Source of the DNA: Cepaea nemoralis | Taxonomy: Eukaryota; Mollusca; Gastropoda; Stylommatophora; Helicidae | Direction of reading: 5' to 3' | Assembly (NCBI GenBank): GCA_014155875.1 | Contig: JACEFZ010018305.1 | Coordinates: 91,542 to 155,541, forward strand | DNA length: 64,000 nt | Part shown: piece after piece, positions 25,542-36,964 of the stretch | Layout: each line of letters starts with the position of its first letter | Numbering within the stretch: the stretch's first letter is position 1 | Notes under the pieces: model-generated | The model's database searches: none | What the model saw: the letters and a program-made list of their open reading frames with translations, nothing else | Told to the model about the DNA's origin: nothing | Translations under genes and position numbers: made by a program

Positions 25542-27645
25542 TTAATAGTGGCTGTGTGTTTAGCAGACAGACATTGTGTTAATAGTGGCTGTGTGTTTAG
25601 CAGACAGACATTGTGTTAATAGTGGCTGTGTGTTTAGCAGACAGACATTGTGTTAATAGTGGCTGTGTGTTTAGCAGACAGACATTGTGTTAATAGTGGC
25701 TGTGTGTTTAGCAGACAGACATTGTGTTAATAGTGGCTGTGTTTAGCAGACAGACATTGTGTTAATAGTGGCTGTCTGTTTAGCAGACAGACATTGTGTT
25801 AATAGTGGCTTTGTTTCTAGCAGACAGACATTGTGTTAATAGTGGCTGTGTGTTTAGCAGACAGACATTGTGTTAATAGTGGCTGTGTGTTTAGCAGACA
25901 GACATTGTGTTAATAGTGGCTGTGTGTTTAGCAGACAAACATTGTGTTAATAGTGGCTGTGTGTTTAGCAGACAGACATTGTGTTAATAGTGGCTGTGTT
26001 TCTAGCAGACAAACATTGTGTTAATAGTGGCTGTGTGTTTAGCAGACAGACATTGTGTTAATAGTGGCTGTGTGTTTAGCAGACAGACATTGTGTTAATA
26101 GTGGCTGTGTTTAGCAGACAGACATTGTGTTAATAGTGGCTGTGTGTTTAGCAGACAGACATTGTGTTAATAGTGGCTGTGTGTTTAGCAGACAGACATT
26201 GTGTTAATAGTGGCTGTGTGTTTAGCAGACAGACATTGTGTTAATAGTGGCTGTGTGTTTAGCAGACAGACATTGTGTTAATAGTGGCTGTGTGTTTAGC
26301 AGACAGACATTGTGTTAATAGTGGCTGTGTTTAGCAGACAGACATTGTGTTAATAGTGGCTGTCTGTTTAGCAGACAGACATTGTGTTAATAGTGGCTGT
26401 GTGTTTAGCAGACAGACATTGTGTTAATAGTGGCTGTGTGTTTAGCAGACAGACATTGTGTTAATAGTGGCTGTGTTTAGCAGACAGACATTGTGTTAAT
26501 AGTGGCTGTCTGTTTAGCAGACAGACATTGTGTTAATAGTGGCTTTGTTTCTAGCAGACAGACATTGTGTTAATAGTGGCTGTGTTTCTAGCAGACAAAC
26601 ATTGTGTTAATAGTGGCTGTGTGTTTAGCAGACAGACATTGTGTTAATAGTGGCTGTGTGTTTAGCAGACAGACATTGTGTTAATAGTGGCTGTGTGTTT
26701 AGCAGACAGACATTGTGTTAATAGTGGCTTTGTTTCTAGCAGACAGACATTGTGTTAATAGTGGCTTTGTTTCTAGCAGACAGACATTGTGTTAATAGTG
26801 GCTTTGTTTCTAGCAGACAGACATTGTGTTAATAGTGACTGTGTGTTTAGCAGACAGACATTGTGTTAATAGTGGCTGTATGTCTAGCAGACAAACATTG
26901 TGTTAATAGTGGCTGTGTTTCTAGCAGACAGACATTGTGTTAATAGTGGCTTTGTTTCTAGCAGACAGACATTGTGTTAATAGTGGCTGTGTTTCTAGCA
27001 GACAAACATTGTGTTAATAGTGGCTGTGTGTTTAGCAGACAGACATTGTGTTAATAGTGGCTGTGTGTTTAGCAGACAGACATTGTGTTAATAGTGGCTG
27101 TGTTTCTAGCAGACAAACATTGTGTTAATAGTGGCTGTGTGTTTAGCAGACAGACATTGTGTTAATAGTGGCTTTGTTTCTAGCAGACAGACATTGTGTT
27201 AATAGTGGCTGTGTGTTTAGCAGACAGACATTGTGTTAATAGTGGCTGTGTGTTTAGCAGACAGACATTGTGTTAATAGTGGCTGTGTGTTTAGCAGACA
27301 GACATTGTGTTAATAGTGGCTGTGTTTCTAGCAGACAAACATTGTGTTAATAGTGGCTGTGTGTTTAGCAGACAGACATTGTGTTAATAGTGGCTTTGTT
27401 TCTAGCAGACAGACATTGTGTTAATAGTGGCTGTGTGTTTAGCAGACAGACATTGTGTTAATAGTGGCTGTGTGTTTAGCAGACAGACATTGTGTTAATA
27501 GTGGCTGTGTTTCTAGCAGACAAACATTGTGTTAATAGTGGCTGTGTGTTTAGCAGACAGACATTGTGTTAATAGTGGCTTTGTTTCTAGCAGACAGACA
27601 TTGTGTTAATAGTGGCTGTGTTTCTAGCAGACAGACATTGCATAG

Positions 27646-28930
27646 TTGGTTGTAATAGACAGTTAAATCAGACAAATGTTTGTACCATGAGTGAGAATAA
27701 GATTTCTGTGAGTCGGTGGTTTAAGGATGGCATACAAAAACATACAGAAAGTTGGAGCTCCGTGACGAGTTCTAGCAGATGTGACAACATGGCATGATAG
27801 CAACACTAGTTTATATTGACAGGTTGTCTGTCAGAATGTGACATATTGTCTGCAGAATGTGACATATTGTCTGGCAGAATGTGACACATTGTCTGGCAGA
27901 GTGTGACACATTGTATGTGATTGTGAACATATGCAGAACTCCACTGTATAACATAACATGTTGATTGTACTGTCAGCAACTGCTGACTTTCATTGAAATT
28001 GACGGTTGACTATTCCACTCTTTGACATTCCTCAGAATGAATTGTATTGAATCGTGTCCCTGTGAATAGATTTGTTTGTTTTGTTTTCATTGTCTCCTTC
28101 AATATCAAGCAATAACTAGCATCATAAAGGGCCTTTGGTACGGCCAAATCATGTTGTTTTCTCACGAAACTGATTACAGTATAATATAATCACTTAGCAT
28201 AACATAAATTGTTTTATGTCAAGTCCGTAGAATATTGTTTTTGTAGTCATCATTCAGTATTTGTCTTGTTTGACATAGAAAGTATAATGTTTTAATTGAC
28301 ATAGAAACTGCTATAACTGTCAACGACACAGGATCCGTAGGACTGCCTGTGTGTGCCAGTTTTTTTTTTTTTCCCCAGACAGGAATACGTGCAACTTAAC
28401 CCTGCAGTCATCATCTTGTGTACAGCCTGGGGACTTTTGTTTTTCTCTGAGTGTTACCAAGGATTGAACATATTTCTCACAGTATGTGAGGCAGGCTTTC
28501 TGATCCCTCTTTCAGCTGCTGAAATGCTTAGATCCATTGTGTAATGTGTGTATAATCACTATCTCAGATTAGTTCCCTTGTATAATGTGTATCTCACATT
28601 AGTTCCCCTGTATGTGTATCTCACATTAGTTCCCTTGTGATTTGTGTGGTATGTATTCTCTGTTTGAGGGATCATGTCCCTCTTATTGCTTGACCTGTGA
28701 CTCAAACCTCAAAATAAAAGTTGGGTTGATGATGAAAGTTGTATGTGTGTTTGAGTGTCAGAGTGCCATTACACCTGTGACCATATGTTGTAGTCATACA
28801 GAAAGTCTAGGATCCTGTCTGAATGACATGATAAAAGTCTAATATCCTGTCTGAATGTTACATGGTAAAGGGTAGAAGAGGAAAGTCTGCTAATGAATTG
28901 TAGATATCGTGTTTGATGCTGTGTGTATTG
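27646..28930. other. Unique non-coding DNA
   Basis: There is a short repeat of 'gtgacatattgtctggcag' type at 27836-27915 and a short repeat of 'atctcacattagttccc' type at 28560-28640. I see no supported gene. Confidence 0.4.
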
Positions 28931-28933
28931 CAG

Positions 28934-29019
28934 GACAGCTCTGATATTTCAGAGATAGCCGTGACAGAAAGAAACCGGTTTCTTTCAGATTTATGTAAAG
29001 CCACATTTTCCCGGTCCTC
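28934..29019 (+). CDS. Candidate orphan exon
   Basis: A good acceptor (gtgtattgcag) precedes 28934 and the frame is protein-like: DSSDISEIAVTERNRFLSDL then CKATFSRSSN. A donor could be gtttat at 29020, which is weak, and the frame then enters a GTGT-rich repeat. I do not recognise the protein. It could be a downstream exon of the RhoGEF-like gene if that gene does not end at 14147, an exon of another gene, or chance. Confidence 0.25.
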
Positions 29020-29640
29020 GAATGTTTATCCTGTGTTGTTCGTTGGTGCATCGGTTGATGTGTGTGTGGATTGGTGGATGTGTGTGGAGGTTGCTGGATG
29101 TGTGTGGAGGTTGCTGGATGTGTGTTATGTGTGTACTAAATTTATTTTTTCATTCACTGCTCATTATTTGTGTGGATGTACATAGTGTGTTTGTGTGGGT
29201 GTACTCAGACAGCATGTGTCTGTCTCTGTCTTAGACTACCCATAAACATCACCATGGTTACACAGTATTCCCCCAACATCACCATGGTTACAGAATGCCA
29301 CTGAACTTTACCACACCTACAGTCTACCCACAACAGTTACCATGGTTTCACAGTCTATTCACAACAATTATCATGGTCCACCTACAACAATTACCATGGT
29401 CTGCTCTCATCAGTGACCATGGTTACACATCTCATGTATCTCTGTGTTATAACTAGCACATTGTTTCCTGTGTTTTATTTGAAAACAAAAATCTGTAGAA
29501 CTTATTTGTTATTTGTGTACACGTTGCCATTCTGTAGACATTGACATTTGTTAACGAGCTGTAATTGTCCAGCAAGGACAGGCCCTGCTTGTGTGACGGG
29601 GAGTGTCCCCATCACACCCAGCTGCCGCTGCTACATGCTG
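29020..29640. other. Non-coding DNA with degenerate short repeats
   Basis: A tgtgtggaggttgctgga repeat (29080-29120) and a loose series of 'caccatggttacacagt' units (29240-29425) are visible. No gene is supported. Confidence 0.5.
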
Positions 29641-29644
29641 TCAT

Positions 29645-29890
29645 TTCCCTCTCACACAGGGAGGCATTGAACTCCCTCTCACACAGGGGAGACATTGAAC
29701 TCCCTCTCACACAGGGGAGACATTGAGCTCCCTCTCACACTGAGACATTGAGCTTCCTCTCACACAGTGAGACATTGATCTCCCTCTCACACAGTGAGAC
29801 ATTGAGCTCCCTCTCACACAGTGAGACATTGAGCTCCCTCTCACACAGGGAGACATTGATCTCCCTCTCACACAGGGGAGACATTGACCA
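29645..29890. repeat. ~27-bp minisatellite, about 9 copies
   Basis: Units of 'gagctccctctcacacagtg' plus agacatt repeat tandemly. The 80-codon frame with SLSHSETL repeats is an artefact of this array. Confidence 0.9.
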
Positions 29891-30254
29891 TGGCTGGCCA
29901 GCAGATGTTCAGCTCATCTCTGACCACACTTGTAATCTTCATGTACAAAACTGGCGCTTGGCCAGGCTGACAAATCTTTGCCCATGTTAGAGACACTCGG
30001 AGTTGACAGGGGAAGTCATTGAGGCTTGTATTCTGGCTGTTAACTGTGTTGTTTGATCAGTAATCACTGCACAACAACCTCTCATTGTTTTGCAAATAAA
30101 GAAAAACTAAAGAATACCAAAAAAATATTAAAATTTGGCTATACGCCTGAACACGAAAAATGTAACCTTGTTTCTTGTTGTCACTTTGCCATTGTGTCTG
30201 TTCTTGTCATTATTTTTTTGTTCACTCGCTCGCTTTGAACTCAAGTGTAGTTCA

Positions 30255-30505
30255 TTCACACTATTTACTGTAGTGATGGACTTAATTTTCCTGTGGATTA
30301 GCTTTCCCTATTAACAGTGTCCCTCGCCTTCAGGCGAATCCACTCTGACTTCATGGGTACTTGTAATTTGTGTCCCCAAATCAAGGACGACAGGTAAACA
30401 TTTTAGTCCAGCTGTCCGGTGTAGGGGTTGAACCACTGACCTCGGTATCAGCACTCCCAATGTTTAAGAACACGCTTTCTTATCTATTTGGCCATGCTGA
30501 CTCTT
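30255..30505 (-). mobile_element. tRNA-headed SINE, long-body type, minus strand
   Basis: On the minus strand the head reads 'ggccaaatagataagaaagc' and 'gtggttcaacccctacacc', followed by 'ctaaaatgtttacctgtcgt' and 'gggacacaaattacaagtac', and the body ends near 'aagctaatccacaggaaaa'. It matches 15070-15335. Confidence 0.75.
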
Positions 30506-30544
30506 GTAATCATCATTATGTAATCTATGTTGCATTCTCTTCTG

Positions 30545-30780
30545 TTTATCTGTGTGCTACAGAAATATGGCTATACAGAAAATTTCATACTGTGTTTGAA
30601 ACACAGCTGCAGATTAATTTGGAAGCAGATTCCCTCGCATTGGTTTTCATACAATCATGTGTGTTCTGGTCGTTCAGAAAGCAATGGCAAACTATTGAAC
30701 ATTGTCTTGCCTAGAAATCACAAACAGCCAAAAAATGCTGGGGTTGACTGCAACATCCTGTAAAGGATGTGCAATTATCT
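30545..30780 (+). mobile_element. SINE with shared 3' domain
   Basis: The head contains 'gtgtttgaaacacagctgca', and the middle reads ttggaagcagattccctcgc. The 3' domain reads 'gttcagaaagcaatggcaaa', 'aaaaatgctggggttgactg' and 'caacatcctgtaaaggatgt'. This is the cleanest copy of the shared 3' domain in the window. Confidence 0.75.
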
Positions 30781-30968
30781 TTTATCTTAAATATTGAAAT
30801 CAGCACAGGGAATGTTCCAGAATACATTGGCAAGAAACTATGTAATCCTTGTGTAATCGAAATAATGTAAACCCCTTAACTTGGATATGCTGGCAAAACA
30901 GAGTTTCTGTCAACATCAAGCAAGGAAACAGAGTTAATGTTAACATCAAGCAAGGAAACAGAGTTAAT

Positions 30969-32823
30969 TGTTAGTTAGTTAGTTAGTCGACAGATCATCC
31001 TCGTTGCACATCGAACCATTCAGTCCATAAGTGCTCGGATCCCCTCCTCAGCAAATCCCGCAGCGTGTAGCGGCTAACGACGACAGTTCTGTGTTGGTTT
31101 ATCAATCTTCTTTGGCTTCCTGCGTAGTGTTCTTGTTTGGCCACCCCTCTTTTAATTTGCTGCTCCTGCAGTCTGGCCATTGTTGTAGATTCACAGTCAT
31201 CACTTGGTTCTCGCAAAAGTCTCACTTCTCGTAGAGCATTCAGAATGTCAGCCTGGTCCATGGCGCGTCCGCCCTCCACAGTAGCCTCACCTGCGAGCTT
31301 GTCAGCCCGCTCATTTCCTTGTACTCCCGCATGACCTGGCACGAAGATGAAACTAATCTTTGCCAGCCGAGACCGCTTCAGAGGTGGCAGCAGCCATTCT
31401 CTTCGGATCGACCCCTCCTCTATCCTCTTGATCATGTTCATTGAGTCGCTAAGGAAACAAGCCCTAGTGAATGTCTGTGTCTCTAGCCATGTTATTGCTT
31501 TACTTACTGCCATGACTTCCATGATCAGGCTACTTGTGGTTTCAGTGAAAGCACCAGAGTCCTCCTTCACAATTCTCCCTCCGGCCCGAGCTGTAAAGGC
31601 CCATGAGCTTCTCACATGTCGGACGACCGACCCATCTGTGTAGATGACCGCGTCACCGTCTAGCGAATTCTCGAAAATCAACGCTTGTACTTCAGCCTCA
31701 ACAGCAGCCGGATTTTCTTGTCTGCATTTTCTATCTAGTTGGATGCAAACTGAAAAGGATGTGCAGAAGTCTGTTGGCACTTGCACCCACTCCTCGCCAG
31801 GTTCTAAGTCCTCAAGTGAACACACCTGTTGAAGAATGTCTTCGGCTTGACCCATCCACGACCGTCCTCTTTTTAACCTGCTGCCCTTCACCTTCCTAAT
31901 TTCACTATGCAGTGGATGTTGTGTGTTTGCGTTAATTCTGAGGTAGGCGCGTGCCCTGCAAACTTGTATTCTCTCTTCAATGGTTGGAAAATCAAGAAGG
32001 TAGCGCATCGCCCTGCATGCTGTATCTCTTGTACATCCAAGAATAATGCGCATAGCTTCATTCTGTATCCTTTCCATCCTTTCTATCTGCTTATGGCTGA
32101 GAGTCAGGATTGCCATTGAATACTCCAAAACAGACATGACCAGCCCCTCGTACAGAAGACATAGATGGCGCTGCTCACAGTTTGCTGCCGCCATCACCCG
32201 CATCGCTGCCAAACCCCGCTTGGCCTTTGTTAGCACCTGGTCTATGTGCACATTATAAGCAAGGCTTCGATCAAACCGTATCCCCAGGTAATTCATTGCC
32301 TGCGTTCTTTCCACCGTCTCTGAAAACAGCATTACAGTTGGTGTTGGGTTGTTGACAATATGATTATTCAACGAGAACCAAGTCACTGTTGCCTTTGTTG
32401 GGTTGACCATTGCCCCAGCTTCATCACACCAAGTACTAATGCGATTGAGTTCGGTTTGTAGTTCCACAGCAACCTCCTCTCTATCCTTACCCTGACGATA
32501 CACTAAAACATCATCGGCATACGACAATGTCCTGCCAGGTCCAGTGATCTGCTCACTGGTGATTCTCACTGTGTAGGCGTTGAACAGTGCCGGAGATAAT
32601 GGTGATCCCTGTGGTAGGCCAGGATATATTGTTGTTGGTTCCGAAGTCCAACTGCCACATCTAAAAACTACTTTCCGTTGGTAGAGGGCTGCAGCGATCC
32701 AACTAAGGAGGAATGGACTTACGTTTAGTTCAAGAAGCTGAAACAAAAAATCCAGTGGTACTCTGTTGTATGCGTCCTCAAGATCAATCGCTGCAGCAAC
32801 GGTTTCAGTGCCTGAGTGGAAAG
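30969..32823 (-). mobile_element. 5'-truncated LINE encoding reverse transcriptase and RNase H
   Basis: The retroelement lies on the minus strand. Its 3' end (left) carries a (ctaa)n tail, seen on the plus strand as ttagttagttagttagt at 30971-30987. The 5' end is cut inside the RT domain at about 32823, where the minisatellite resumes. Because the same minisatellite is on both sides, the insertion landed inside the array; exact target duplication cannot be read from a tandem repeat. The presence of RNase H places it in the I/R1/Jockey-related non-LTR groups. Confidence 0.85.
30995..32823 (-). CDS. Partial LINE polyprotein: reverse transcriptase (C-terminal part) plus RNase H
   Basis: The frame is open for about 610 codons with no lesion. 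RT motifs visible in order are motif A (AAIDLEDAYNRVPLDFL), motif B (YPGLPQGSPLSPALFNAY), the catalytic motif C LSYADDVLVYR, and the thumb-side block YLGIRFDRSLAYNVHI. The RNase H domain has AVIYTDGSV (Asp), EVMAVSKAI (Glu), FLSDSMNMI (Asp) and VPGHAGVQGNERADKLA (His and Asp), so all core acidic residues are kept. The tail ends WTEWFDVQRG at 30998. The endonuclease and RT fingers are missing because of 5' truncation. Upstream the frame runs on into the minisatellite, giving a chimeric 1046-codon frame that is not a real protein. It functions, when intact, in target-primed reverse transcription. Confidence 0.85.
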
Positions 32824-34090
32824 CATCATGCACGGAAATAGAATTAATGTCAACATCAAGCAAGAAAACAGAGTTAATGTTAACATCAAGCACGGAAATA
32901 GAATTAATGTCAACATCAAGCAAGGAAACAGAGTTAATGTTAACATCAAGCACGGAAATAGAATTAATGTCAACATCAAGCAAGGAAACAGAGTTAATGT
33001 TAACATCAAGCACGGAAATAGAATTAATGTCAACATCAAGCAAGGAAACAGAGTTAATGTTAACATCAAGCACGAAAATAGAATTAATGTCAACATCAAG
33101 CAAGGAAACAGAGTTAATGTTAACATCAAGCATGGAAATAGAATTAATGTCAACATCAAACAAGGAAACAGAGTTAATGTTAACATCAAGCATGGAAATA
33201 GAATTAATGTCAATATCAAACAAGGAAACAGAGTTAATGTTAACATCAAGCAGGGAAATAGAATTAATGTCAACATCAAGCAAGAAAACAGAGTTAATGT
33301 TAACATCAAGCACGGAAATAGAATTAATGTCAACATCAAGCAAGGAAACAGAGTTAATGTTAACATCAAGCATGGAAATAGAATTAATGTCAACATCAAA
33401 CAAGGAAACAGAGTTAATGTTAACATCAAGCATGGAAATAGAATTAATGTCAACATCAAACAAGGAAACAGAGTTAATGTTAACATCAAGCATGGAAATA
33501 GAATTAATGTCAATATCAAACAAGGAAACAGAGTTAATGTTAACATCAAGCATGGAAATAGAATTAATGTCAACATCAAGCAAGAAAACAGAGTTAATGT
33601 TAACATCAAGCACGGAAATAGAATTAATGTCAACATCAAGCAAGGAAACAGAGTTAATGTTAACATCAAGCACGGAAATAGAATTAATGTCAACATCAAG
33701 CAAGGAAACAGAGTTAATGTTAACATCAAGCACGGAAATAGAATTAATGTCAACATCAAGCAAGGAAACAGAGTTAATGTTAACATCAAGCACGAAAATA
33801 GAATTAATGTCAACATCAAGCAAGGAAACAGAGTTAATGTTAACATCAAGCATGGAAATAGAATTAATGTCAACATCAAACAAGGAAACAGAGTTAATGT
33901 TAACATCAAGCATGGAAATAGAATTAATGTCAATATCAAACAAGGAAACAGAGTTAATGTTAACATCAAGCAGGGAAATAGAATTAATGTCAACATCAAG
34001 CAAGAAAACAGAGTTAATGTTAACATCAAGCACGGAAATAGAATTAATGTCAACATCAAGCAAGGAGTTAGTGTCCACAACAAGCAAGGA

Positions 34091-35164
34091 AACTGAGAAA
34101 GGAACAGCTTCAGTGCTAAGCAGTTGTAAAGGCAAGAGAATGTCATCTGTTGCAGCGGGCTCTCACGTATGGGTCGGTCTCTGCCCACAGAGCAGCCTGC
34201 GATAGCGTGGCACAGTGCACGAACTCCGAAGCTCTAGCGACGGCCTGATCGCCCACACATTAGGCATGAAGAGTTCAAACTCGCTGTTCTAGAGGATTCG
34301 CAGACAGCAGCAGCAAGTTGGTGCTGTTTATTTGGGAGAGGGTGGTACTTGTTATGGGTATGTCCCACAGAGGGAGAGGGTATACTGTGCATGGATACAG
34401 CCACGGACGGCTTAAGATGGGAAGAGGGGGTAGTGTATCTCAAGGTACGGAGTGTTTGCACACCGGGGAGTGGGCAGGGAGGGTATATCCCACAGTCATG
34501 TTTGATATATAGATAGATAGATCTCGCAGCTGAAACGATAGGGGGTGGGTGGGTATTTTTTTTTTGTATGTTTACCACATGCTGTGACGTGTCTGGGGTT
34601 ATCTCACGATAGGGGGTGTGTCTATTAATACAGATCTCGAAGATCTTCTTGCGCTGTCTCGACTATGATGATGATGATTTCAGATAGGAACTCCAATGTC
34701 TGAGAACGATGAAATCTCCATTCAGTTTGTCTGTGGTAGAGGTTGCCCAGGGTTAGAACTGGCTTCTCGTGTCAACCATTCTCTGCTGCTTTCTCACGTT
34801 GCCCGCACGTCGACGTGGGCCGGGTTCCAGATCCGACTGTGATACTAGTCTCTCCTGTCCTGGAAGTCTGCAGTCCCACTTTGTCCTCAGTCGTTGTATG
34901 ACCTCTTGGCTTCTTCCTCCAAGTTTTTTTCCTGTTGTCATTTCCACTTAACCTACGAGCAATGCCTTTAATTCCTATTTCTTTGTTTACGTGGTTTTGA
35001 TCTTGTCTAATGCAGAAGGATAGAGAAATCATATGTGTTGTGCATAAGGTAAATCAGCTCTGGGAGCACGTAGCTCCACTCCAGTCTCATAGAAAAATAT
35101 CCTTAACTACCAAAGTAAATCGCATAAGAACTATTTGTGTCCGTCATTATGCTAACTTTCCCAA
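34091..35164. other. Non-coding DNA, no recognised element
   Basis: This stretch is more G-rich on the plus strand near 34320-34560. It has a short gata run (34509-34520). Frames here lack domains or splice support. I see nothing I can name. Confidence 0.4.
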
Positions 35165-35567
35165 ATAAGGACGCTTACTGCAACTAATGAGCGCAAAATC
35201 ATAGCATGGATGAGATACCATGGAAGGGCTGCTTGAGTAACAGTGAGAGATAACATTAGGAATGCGAAAATTAGAAGACGACTATATATGAAAGAAGTCA
35301 AGCACTTCATTAAAGAATAACAGATTAGATGGTTTGGTCACATCAGAAGAATGCCCTGGTACCATCTGCCACAAAGAGCGACATTCAAAAAATATAATGG
35401 ATGCAGAACAAAGGGAAGACCGCGTAAAAGATGTAGTGATGGTATCAAAAACAACCTGAGAGAAATGAATACGAACTTACCAAGACCATTAGACAGAGTG
35501 CATGAAATATATTAAGATCTACCCCAACACTTCACAGAGGTAAATGGAGGAAGAAGAAGAAGAATTG
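35165..35567 (+). mobile_element. 3' fragment of an RTE-like LINE
   Basis: The plus strand encodes RDNIRNAKIRRRLYMKEVKH, a stop, then QIRWFGHIRRMPWYHLPQRA, KGRPRKRCSDGIKNNLREMN and a tail with a GAAGAAGAAGAAG run (35551-35565). 'RWFGHIRRM ... GRPRKRW' is the typical end of RTE-type reverse transcriptase frames. It is 5'-truncated and has stops. The fragment at 5750-5925 is a shorter relative. Confidence 0.75.
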
Positions 35568-35654
35568 CGCATGATTTCTTTGACATTGTGCGTGTGTGTG
35601 TGTTTTTAAAAAAAATATAAACCGATCATTCCCTGCGATCAAACATCTGAGAGA

Positions 35655-35680
35655 GAGAGAGAGAGATGGGCGCTTGTGAA
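35655..35680. repeat. (GA)n microsatellite
   Basis: A short gaga run of about 17 bases. No other meaning. Confidence 0.7.
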
Positions 35681-35796
35681 GAACAAAGTCGTGTAAGGAT
35701 AGTTACACAGTAGGTACTGCGACGTGCTAGGGGCTTCTGTAACTAAAGTCAGAAAGCTGGGGCCTGTTACCTCAGGCGTGTCGTCTATATGGTTCT

Positions 35797-35952
35797 TCTT
35801 CTTCTTCATCTTCTTCTGCGTTCATCCAGAGTTTTTTATTTTTTCGGACGTGATTGCGTTGTGCCTGTTTACAGCAGAGCTGCGTTCTTGCGCCGTTAAG
35901 CCGACACATCTGACTTCTGCGGGCATTTGCTGACCGGGTTAACCTTCCCGGG
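35797..35952 (-). mobile_element. GAA-tailed SINE, copy 3, with 11-bp target duplication
   Basis: Flanked by tatatggttct at 35786-35796 and 35953-35963. On the minus strand it starts cccgggaaggttaacccggt and ends (gaagaagaagaa). The sequence is very close to the copy at 9898-10048, differing mainly by a few substitutions and tail length. Confidence 0.9.
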
Positions 35953-36134
35953 TATATGGTTCTGGCGCCATATTTCTGTAGACCAGTCGGCATTCGACGG
36001 GTGGTGTCAGACCTCCGGTCATCAATATAAAAGGAAACACAAAAAGTATGTTCTCTCCCTGCGGAGAATGACAAGCAGAAATGTGTGGACGCAACTGACA
36101 ATATCACGCACCATCGTCTTTAAATGACATCCGT

Positions 36135-36510
36135 CAGATACATCTTATAGCAAACTCCCTTATTTGAGAAGTGAACTTAGCCAGGTAGCTGCTAAAATAC
36201 AAACTATATTTGAGAAGTGAACTTAGCCAGGTAGCTGTTCTTCTTCTCTTAAACCATGACCCCTACCCCTTTCAACCTCAGGGAGAAGTTATAGTAGGGT
36301 CCATCACCGGCTCAGAATGATAGTCATGTGACTAGACAGCCACCAAAGCAGCTGCCCACGGTTTTACTCTCACAGTCTTATCAATCTGAAGGTGATTGTT
36401 GTTTATATGGGGTAATGGACTTGACCCCGATTTATGGTAGCTGCTAAAACACCAACTATATATGAGAAATGAACTTAGCCAGGTAGCTGCTAAAACACGA
36501 ACTATATAAT
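36135..36510. repeat. Loose repeat of a ~46-bp unit
   Basis: The unit 'gagaagtgaacttagccagg' plus tagctgctaaaa...aaactatat occurs at about 36167, 36211, 36454 and 36476, with unrelated sequence between. It may be an eroded minisatellite. Confidence 0.6.
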
Positions 36511-36529
36511 TCAATGTTGCTGACGACGG

Positions 36530-36665
36530 GGTAGCGGGATCGACCACTGCATCGGTCAGTTGGATTTCATCGTTGACTTCTTGTTCATAAAACAATGGCA
36601 AACTACTGAACGTGAAATTGCCCTGATAATAAACTTGGGTTTTGGGTGATCGCAATGCAAAGGAC
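36530..36665 (+). mobile_element. SINE with shared 3' domain, truncated
   Basis: It contains 'aacaatggcaaactactgaa' and 'tgatcgcaatgcaaaggacc' of the shared 3' domain, preceded by 'gtcagttggatttcatcgtt' typical of the long-body type. It has internal deletions. Confidence 0.55.
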
Positions 36666-36964
36666 CCCATTGTGGTGTACCTGGCAATGAGAAGATAGAT
36701 GGACTTGTCAAGAAAGGTGGAGGGAGTGAACAGGAAGAGAACGAACTTAATACTGTGAGAAAAAAAGAGATAGAGAAAGAGAGAGAGAGAGAGAGAGTTA
36801 CCCGGATTACCAGAAAAGGACAGAGTCAGAACAACGACGACTCATCATTCTCATGACAGGCATGGACAGGTCATCGTTTTAAGGCTTCGCATTGGGCATA
36901 GACTGAACCAGATATGTACAGGCTTTGTTTGCGTAACCCGCGACAATCCTGCTGCGGGCGGGGT

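Larger units (their letters stand above)
21232..27645. repeat. 37-bp minisatellite split by a Kolobok-like transposon
   Basis: About 42 units on the left (21232-22804) and 56 on the right (25542-27640) share the core 'cattgtgttaatagtggct'. Three main variants occur: 'gtatgtctagcagacaaa', 'gtgtgtttagcagacaga' and 'ttgtttctagcagacaga'. The first dominates the far left and the second dominates around the transposon. The right half shows higher-order order, with a recurring block of several units between about 26980 and 27600. Confidence 0.95.
30899..34090. repeat. 30/60-bp minisatellite split by a LINE
   Basis: The 60-bp unit has two related 30-bp halves: 'ggaaacagagttaatgttaa' with catcaagca and 'ggaaatagaattaatgtcaa' with catcaagca. 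About two and a half half-units lie at 30899-30968 and about 21 full units at 32824-34085. The LINE between them (30969-32823) interrupts the array. The unit length is a multiple of three and lacks stops in at least four frames, which creates several very long false open frames. Confidence 0.95.

Noticed and set aside
21232..27640. CRISPR-like regular array
   Set aside because: Units are directly adjacent with no unique spacers, there are no cas genes and the context is eukaryotic; it is a minisatellite.
32725..34205. Open frames of 426-487 codons on both strands across the 60-bp array
   Set aside because: They are simultaneous translations of a stop-free tandem repeat whose unit is a multiple of three; no domain is present outside the LINE part.
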